Below are positions 56,677-64,000 of a stretch of DNA of 64,000 nt, in pieces; positions within the stretch are counted from its first letter, which is position 1; each line of letters starts with the position of its first letter. Both the position numbers and the translations under genes were made by a program. The stretch is from Paralichthys olivaceus. Its lineage: Eukaryota > Chordata > Actinopteri > Pleuronectiformes > Paralichthyidae. The stretch lies in NCBI RefSeq assembly GCF_024713975.1, contig NC_091111.1, forward strand, positions 15,850,501 through 15,914,500, given 5' to 3'. The notes under the pieces are model-generated. The model did not search any database and was not told the DNA's origin. It saw only the letters and a program-made list of their open reading frames with translations.

Positions 56677-56841
56677 ACACACACACACGCACACACACAG
56701 GCCCACACAGACACACACATACAAACACACACGAACACACACCCACACACCCTTCTAATGCCATAATAAGAACTGGAGTCGAGCTGGTGCTGCAGTGATA
56801 TCCAAATCCTGCATTCTGCCGTTTGACAGGGCTGCAGGGCT

Positions 56842-56908
<67 letters not shown>

Positions 56909-56914
56909 GTGTGT
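56677..56914. repeat. CA-rich block and (GT)n microsatellite in inverted arrangement
   Basis: A CA-rich stretch at 56677-56752 and a GT tract of about 34 units at 56845-56914 lie about 95 bases apart. Being complementary, they could pair into a hairpin in RNA. Confidence 0.9.
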
Positions 56915-57997
56915 TTAAACCATTGACAGGGTCCTGCGCTCTGTTTAGCTGTTGTGTTTGCACAGATAGAAATAAAATGCTTTGGCTGTGCATGTGAATA
57001 AAATCACCACCATTTAGCTAAAGAATCTGTGCACGTTCACATTCATTGATGTTTGTGAACAGATCAGAAGCATTTGAGGCTCTTTTTAAAGCTGCACTGT
57101 GATATGCAGCAGAGGACTGACAGATACTCTTTATTACTGGCAGCATTAATCCTCGGGTCTTGACACATGCAGGCTCACACACATACGAGCAGCATTTGCC
57201 CTTGTAACACGCTCCACCTCCTGCCTCGCACAGTGAGGTATGTAAAGACATGGCTGTACGTATACAGACACACTCAGATGGCTTTGTGGACTCAATCAGA
57301 CGTATAGCAAGGTGTCTGGGTGAGGTGGTCATCTGTGGTGTCGGGTTGAAGAGGAGGATCTCAGAGCGACCGAGGCTCAGATCCTCACAAGCTCCCGTTC
57401 GGCTTTTAACTGCTCTGATTTTTCAAGCAGATCGCTTTCATACTGAAACGCCTTATATGGCCGCTTCCCTGTAAAAAGCTCGAAGCACCCAACAAAAATA
57501 CAGGAGCCTAAAAGCCCTGCTCCTAGAGGCTGCAGTTTTTATGACACAACAATACAACGATGGTCAGAACTGTCATACTGACTGACTGACTGAGTGATCT
57601 TGGTTTAAGACTAAAGGCTTGGGTGCATGGCCTTGTCCAAATGGCAATGCATGAAGACAACGGGGACAAGCTGGTTGTCACAGAGGGTGGAAAGAAGCAT
57701 GATTGTTTTAAATATGGAGATAACGGTTCGTCGAACACATTCATGGGGGCGTTACCTGGCTGCCTGCATAAAAAGTGACAGAAATACCTGTGCCAAGAGT
57801 GAAAAAAAAGAGAGAGAGACAAGTTCTTTCTCACCTACACACATTTGACCAATCACGGTGTGAGGTCATAGTGTGAACGTCGGATCGCTTTAGTCCCCCC
57901 CCCCCACACACACACACATCAGAAAGGTATGAGGAAGGAAGTTACTGAAGCAGTTTGACTTCTTCCTCAGCAACGTTGACAGCTGCGGTGGTTGATG

Positions 57998-58405
57998 GAC
58001 TAGTTTGACATTTCATTCACTTTCTTGCTGAGAGTCAGATGGACCCTGCAGGTGGACACTCAGCAGTTAGCTCAGCATACTAACCGGACCGGAGGTGTAA
58101 ATAATGAGAAGTTGCTATTTTATGTGGGGTTATGTGCTAGACTATTTCTCGGCCGGTACCAGTAACTTCATTGAGTCTTCGCTAGTTGCCTGGCAACAAC
58201 TTGTGTTAATTGGTGAAGTTCAGATTTTGTTTCTTTTGGACAGAGCTAAGCTAGCTGCCCCCTCTTAGTTCTAGTCCTTACGCTAAGCTAGCCAGCTGCT
58301 GCCTCCAGCAACATATTTACCAAAAGGTCAGAAAAGACAGGAGACACGAGTGGTGTCAATGGTCTCATCCAAATTTTGCCAAGAAGGCAGGCTAGCTTCA
58401 AACAA
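57998..58405. mobile_element. Fossil palindromic interspersed repeat containing an RFX X-box
   Basis: The left end (GTTTGACATTT...CACTTTCTTGCTGAGAGTCAGATGGA) is mirrored by the right end (GGTCTCATCCAAATTTTGCCAAGAAGG, 58361-58387). Between them are TTAGCTCAGCAT, GGGGTTATGTGCTAGACTAT, GTTGCCTGGCAAC and CGCTAAGCTAGCCAGCTGC. I recognise the order as a very common percomorph repeat; I have no secure family name. It is non-coding and decayed. Confidence 0.6.
58185..58197. promoter_or_regulatory. RFX X-box inside the palindromic repeat
   Basis: GTTGCCTGGCAAC is a perfect inverted-repeat X-box. Because it lies inside an interspersed repeat, many copies genome-wide could carry it. Confidence 0.4.
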
Positions 58406-58409
58406 ACTT

Positions 58410-61400
58410 GAAAATGATATTTCCAGATACTTGTTATGGTCTTGCAGAATGGTCTTGGGGCCAACAAAATCACTTGTCTTTCTCTGACGACCAAGAATAT
58501 TCAAACTAAATTTTGAAATCTGGGTAGAATAGTTGGACAGGCGGATACAGGCACATCATTCTTTTGGCCAAGTGTAAATATATACATATATATAGACTCA
58601 TTTGTTTATGCTGATGGTTTTTCTCACTACCTGTGTGTGTTTGGTTTTAGGATTAAAGCTGCTGTACATGTGGCTGTTAATTGCATGTTTCTCTTTGTGC
58701 TGTGAGGTTTAGAGGTCAGGGTGGAATGATTAACCAGCCATTAACTCACAAGCTGATTCACTGCCGGGTGCAGAGCAGCACAATAGAGGTACCAGCGAAT
58801 TGTTACGTTATCTGTTATGTTGCCTTGTTCAGGGCGTTATACAGTTATGGCTCTGGTGATTCTAATTTCTGATGGTTGATCTTTCTCTGCACGTTACATT
58901 AATCCCCAAAGAAGAGTGAATAAAATAGTCAATTTTAATACTTTAAGGGTAATTTATGCGCAACGCTATATACAGAAAAGGACAGAGCCTCATGTCCATA
59001 CTCTGGGTTAATTTCGTCTGTATTTGCTCACGTCTTCTTAAAGCTTATAGATCTGGACGAAGCAGAGCGGTACAACTGGAAAACATTGGGTAATATCCAA
59101 CTGTTGGATATTACCTCGTCCGTTCATTGGGACAAACGTCACAACCTCCAACTGCCACCTTCGTCTTTTTCAGAAACTCTTGACTCTGAATTGACCGCTC
59201 GTCTATTACTAAACAACAATGCCAACGTAAAGAATGGAAGTACAAGTGGAAGTTTGTGGACGTATCTGTTTTCATACTCACAGGCAGCATGAATGAGCCT
59301 TTAATCTGATGAACTTTCCTCACCAGACTTTTAATTGATATAAAATGTGTGAATAAATCTTTTTTTCTCTCTCTGACAGTGAGAAGTTACTGTGTTGGTG
59401 AAAACATCCACAGGGTGATAATATGACATTTATCCAGGATCCAGCAATTAACTTACATTTTAATGAGGAGTGGGTTTGTTTCGGCAGCTTACCTATTTAG
59501 AGCTCACACTGTTACAACTTCACATCTCGTCTCTGTCTTGTTACCACGGTGCATCTTATTAGTGACACCGTGGTATTTTCTCCCACTTTCACATCATCTA
59601 CACTACAGTAGAAATTTGACATTTATTGTATTCAGCACTTTTGCTAAATACAGTCCTCGATCATTGCCGTTGCTGTGTACTGTGTACTGGAAATAGCAGT
59701 AAAAACGTAAACATGGAATATAAGCATGAGGAGATATGAAAATAGAAGCAATATAAATGCAAGGACACATATCAAAAGCAATAACATATAGAATGCAAAC
59801 AGAATATATACAGTGTAAAATAATTGATTGCATAACTGTTGTATTAGACTGAATTAGATTTAGATGGATGTTTCTAATAAACTGCCAAAAAAGAAAGAAA
59901 ATACTTGATTTATCCCTTTCACACAGACACACAACGTGTTTGCGAATATGACAGTTCATGTAACCAGTTAATGTTCACCTGCATTTCTTCTCTGCACACG
60001 TATCCTCCACTTCAATGTAAATGTGCAAATCTGGAAACTACTCTATGTAGTTAAGAGCTCGGGCAACTAAAGATCATTTTCATTCGTGTTCACCCGTCAA
60101 TTAATTACCAGACGATTTCATTTCATTCATGACTAGATTCAATTTATCTGGTCGATAAAATCATATGAATATTAGATTACAAACGCTCAAGGCATCGAAC
60201 TAAAATTTCTTGTTTTTTTGTCATTGACAGTTGAAAAAGTGACATTTAAGAAAAAAATTGATTTAATCAGAAATTCTCAAATCTGAGGAGCTGTAATCAC
60301 ATATGAGATGTTTTATATTTACTCAGCGTTACGTTTCATCTGATCTACACTAAATCCTTTTTTTCTTCTACCGCTGTGGCGAAGTTTCAACTCAGCCGTG
60401 TAACCTCAATGTTTCCTGACCACCTGATATTCATTCCTGTGGCTGAACAACGAGAAAATGGATTTAAATAACTAGAATCCTATTTGCCAGCTTTAATCCC
60501 TCTGAGTGTGCTGAGCACAACACCATGTTAGGTAGTGAGAGAAGTTGTGTGGGCGTACAAGTGAGTACAAGAGTGAATATGAGTTTGAATATCAAGAGCG
60601 TTCAGTCGAGTGAGCTGGATATTTGAAGCCGAGAGCATGATTGATACCTGGTTATTGTTTTGTGCGGAGAACATGTGGAAACCCTATCTGTCACCTCTGA
60701 CTCAAGTATTTCTGAAGGATGTAAGAATTGCGTGAACATAAAATTGCGTGTATATTGAAAGCAACCGAATTACAGCCTCATGGTTAACTGCCTCTGGTAA
60801 CCACGCTGCAGGAAAGGTCACAGACATCTGTTCTTCGGTCGTGAACATTTGACGTTACAGTAAAGTTCATCTTTGACATTATGTAAAATGTAATAACGTC
60901 ATTGTGAGCTGTTTCCTAATTTGGAGGCTACATTTGAAGACAGATTGCGTCACAGCAGCTCGACTGGGCTGTCCCATTTCGAAGGCTCCCTTCACACACA
61001 CACACGCGTCCTTCCATTCCTGAGCAATCAGGGATCCAACAGGTGGATCCTTCTCAAGCCAGCCTGTCTAAGGATTCATTGGATCCATTTCCAAATGGAC
61101 GTCGGTGACACATTTAATGAAAGTCCCTCCAGCCGTTCCTGATGGTGTTTACAAGAATGAGAAAGATGAAAGGTCAGAGTGATCTTGACCTTTGACCAAC
61201 AAATAAGTCCCAGTCAGTGTTTGAAGACGATACCTCCAGGTGTTCCTGAGACATTGCGTTGTTGGCAGATCTGTGGCTCAATCTTGATTTTCTCTCATCA
61301 CCGCTAATTTAGTAGCAATTGCAAACTTGGACCTGACTGAAGTAACATGTCCACTTCAACTGTCAGCTGTCAGTTACTGCACAAAATACAGATGGTGAAA

Positions 61401-63780
61401 CTGTGAATATGAGGAGCCTGCAGGGGGAAATCGACAGCAAGCGGGAATGAGACGGCATTAGCCTGCGTGAAAACGATTTGCATTGATCAGCCTACAGAGA
61501 CAATCTCTTGTCCCACATCCAATAAACTAGATGGAGTTTATTGACTACTTTGAGCACGAGGAAACCCCTCATCCAGGTGTGTGTGTGTGTGTGTGTGTGT
61601 GAGTGTATGTTTTCTCTGTAAAAAAAAAAAAAAAAAGCTGTTGTGTTTAATAATGGAATCAACCGCCTGGTGTGTGGTGTGGCTTCCCTAATGAGGACTG
61701 GATTCATCCTCAGTCTCTGACAGTACGCTGAGTGGGATATGCTGCTCTCCAGCCTGTTTCCATGGAGATACTCAGGAGCTGTTGCCCCCCCAACTCCTCC
61801 CACCCTCACCCAGCCACCACCACCCCCCCCCCCCCTTCTGCTGTACATTCCTCCAAACGGTGCTGCTTCATATGAGAGATCTGGGCCACGGTGTGGTGTG
61901 TGTGTGTGCGTGTGTGTGTGTGTGCTCTTTCATTATAACATGACGTTTGCCGGCACACGATCATATGATGCCGCTGACGGATATGCTAATGCTATTTTGG
62001 TACTATTAAGCTCTACTGCAGTGAACATGCCAGTGTGTGTGTGCAGCTCCCCTGGTGTGAATTTACAGTGTGTTAGCGTGTTTTTGTGTTTATGTGTGTG
62101 TACTCGCTCTCTCCCGGTGTGTCATGCAAGTAGTAGCTAATCTTGAAGCTCTGCTGTGGCAAACGCACGAGTGTGTATGTGTTTGTGTACGTCAGAGTGT
62201 GCGATGGATGCTGAATTGTCAGCTGTGCGTGATACTGTGAGTGGTCATTGACAGAGTGTGTAAGTGTGTGTGTGCCCATGCTGTGTACGTGAGATTATGA
62301 GTCAGAGCGACAGAAACAGTGAGAGAGAAGATCGAGGGCAAAAGAGGTTCGGAAGAGAGAGACACAGAAACAGAGGCCAAAAAGACACAATCCATCGAAT
62401 GAATGCATAAAACAATTAACTGTAAGCCATGAACAATACAAATGGTGGACAACGTAGTCGTGTGTGTGTGTGTGTTTGTGTGTGTCACCTGGGCTGCAAA
62501 GCCAGAAACAGACTCCTGAGGTTGACAAAGGTGACAAGTGATTTGTGGCCAGACAAAGAGGCCACCACGGGGAAGGAGCGTGTCGAAAATAGCTGCAAAA
62601 AGGATCTTTCTTTCATGGCAGACGTGATGCTGAGCAGACCTGAAAAGAGAGTCCCTGCTGAAAGGAGACCAGGGCAATCCCTGGTTTTTCAAATCCTGAA
62701 GCTCCGTCCTGTCAGTACCCGTCCTGCCTCTGTCTGAGGAGCTGATCCTTCCTTTGATTCATTGATCGCACCAAGTAGTTTTTGTGTGTTTCTTCCTGGT
62801 TTTGTCAGAGGATCATTGTAATTAAGCTAAGCCTGGAGTAAACCTTTTTCCTTTTTGGCAGCTTCTATAAAACTGCATTTATCGATTTTATTTTGGTCCC
62901 ATCGGGTCAAAACAATAAGTAGAGACAAAAGAAATACACCCATCTCATATATTATCTTATTAAACTGGAAAACACATTAACATGACTAAAAGTCATGATT
63001 ATTTTAATTACTGATCAATCTAATAATTACTTTCTAAGAGAGCTCCAAGGGAGCTACAGATTTAGGTGATAATTGTGTCAGTCTTTTCCCATTATTACTT
63101 AATACATTATTATTCTAAAAATATAAATTATAGCCGCTTTAAATTAACATTTTAATAATAAACTTTAAATGTCAAATTTGACAGATGACAGAACTTTGAC
63201 ATTTCTAAATTCCTACAAAACAAGAATACCCCTAAACACATTAAAAAAGTAGACACTTAAAGCAAGTGTGTCCTCATTTTGGTCTTTGATTTTACATCTG
63301 AAGTCGCACCACAGAAAAAAAGAGATCAGAATCCGCTTCATCGACCTATGTAGTTCAAATCGCTGCTGCCATGCGTGAAATTGGTTTAAGTCTCTCTGTG
63401 TGTGTTTCCTCCCTTAACAGCATCTATACTGAACATCTCCATCGCTGATAATAGGATATGCTGCATGCAGGGTTGGCCTGCGGAGAAGCAGGGTGGTAGC
63501 AGTCATCTCAGTGTATCGCACTCTGGGGAGCGCTTATAGGATCAGTGCAAGTCGGGGCAGGAGGGAGGCTAAGGTTAACATCGCCACACGGGCTTGATCC
63601 CTCGCCTATGCCACGGTACCTGCCGTGCGATAATAGCCAGTGTTGTGACACACGCTGGGTGGGGATGCCTGCCAGGTGGTACATGTCCACATGGGGAAAT
63701 CAAAGTTGAAATGCTAATGTGCTAAACCAAGCAAGGAGTGGGTGGGGGTGAGGGACAGGAAGTCACATGCTTTGTTTCTG
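58410..63780. other. Gene-poor region at the right end
   Basis: No supported exon. It contains AT-rich DNA, one fossil repeat (61145-61262), GT tracts at about 61578-61602, 61893-61924 and 62459-62485, an A18 run at about 61619-61636, and a C run at about 61824-61834. It could be a large intron or the upstream region of a gene outside the window. Confidence 0.5.
61145..61262. repeat. Fossil interspersed repeat with a nuclear-receptor DR1-like motif
   Basis: The run AGTGATCTTGACCTTTGACC, then TTTGAAGACGATACCTCCAG and GTGTTCCTGAGACATTGCGT matches a repeat I know as abundant in fish genomes (GTGACCTTGACCTTTGACC...GTTCCTGAGATATCGCGTT). It contains TGACCTTTGACC (61186-61197), a direct repeat spaced by one base, and a further AGGTCA at 61171-61176. 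Confidence 0.5.
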
Positions 63781-63787
63781 TATAGAT

Positions 63788-63850
63788 GGTTTCAGACATG
63801 TACTGAACTCCGGATATTCTCCTGAAATTATCCGGAGGGGCTGTATGTGA
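63788..63850 (+). mobile_element. Second copy (one end) of the TTTCAGACATG MITE family
   Basis: GTTTCAGACATGTACTGAAC, then TCCGGATATTCTCCTGAAAT and TATCCGGAGGGG matches the end of the element at 53873. The far end is not identified before the window stops. Confidence 0.55.
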
Positions 63851-64000
63851 GAACGCAAATGTCTGGAGAGTGAGTCCATTTGAGAATACAGCAAGATTAA
63901 CATGTAATGAACGCAAAACTGGAATAAACAAAAATAGAATTAAATACAAATATCTCAGGTTGAAAAAGAGGAGCCATACACGTAGAAGACAATGATGAAG

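Noticed and set aside
59603-59959. 118-codon minus-strand frame with hydrophobic stretches
   Set aside because: AT-rich sequence that resembles the decayed tail of a retroposon; no conserved motif and no promoter or splice signal.

Overview
This is a window of a vertebrate nuclear genome, almost certainly a ray-finned (teleost, probably percomorph) fish. The genes are split into many short exons with GT-AG introns, simple repeats are abundant, and the encoded proteins match vertebrate families over their full length. The species call is inferred from the repeats and the compact gene structure.

Region by region: (1) 1-1.5 kb is the first coding exon of tram2 on the minus strand, with the rest of the gene to the left of the window. 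(2) 2.96-9.03 kb is rars2 (mitochondrial arginyl-tRNA synthetase), plus strand, 20 coding exons. (3) 9.91-13.39 kb is slc35a1 (Golgi CMP-sialic acid transporter), minus strand, tail to tail with rars2. (4) 13.4-16.6 kb has no gene that I can see. (5) 16.86-28.63 kb is plb1 (phospholipase B1), plus strand, 42 coding exons, with three tandem GDSL-lipase repeats of which the first is catalytically dead. (6) 29.63-32.58 kb is ppp1cb (PP1 beta catalytic subunit), plus strand; as given, its last exon carries a one-base shift in a run of eight C. (7) 34.11-36.34 kb is bpnt1, minus strand, tail to tail with ppp1cb. (8) 38.03-38.89 kb is saysd1 (minus), sharing a divergent promoter with c12orf57/grcc10 (plus, 39.76-40.66 kb). 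(9) 41.86-46.97 kb is a short, divergent cytospin (SPECC1/SPECC1L) relative, minus strand. (10) 47-64 kb is mostly non-coding. It holds a CpG-rich promoter and first exon at about 51.1 kb, a second possible 5' leader exon ending near 55.78 kb, several fossil non-autonomous transposons, a tRNA-type SINE and many microsatellites.

The gene pairs rars2-slc35a1 and plb1-ppp1cb are also neighbours in the human genome (6q15 and 2p23), so those blocks look like old conserved synteny. The genes are unrelated housekeeping or digestive functions and do not form one pathway. I saw no wholly new system. The most unusual items are the altered ppp1cb (shifted tail plus three substitutions near the active site), the microsatellite-built splice acceptor in rars2, the triple-repeat plb1, the shortened cytospin gene, and repeat families that carry CTCF-like and RFX-like motifs.

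Exon ends were placed by eye from splice signals, reading frame and recalled human protein sequences. For the complete genes the summed exon lengths give whole reading frames of the expected size.
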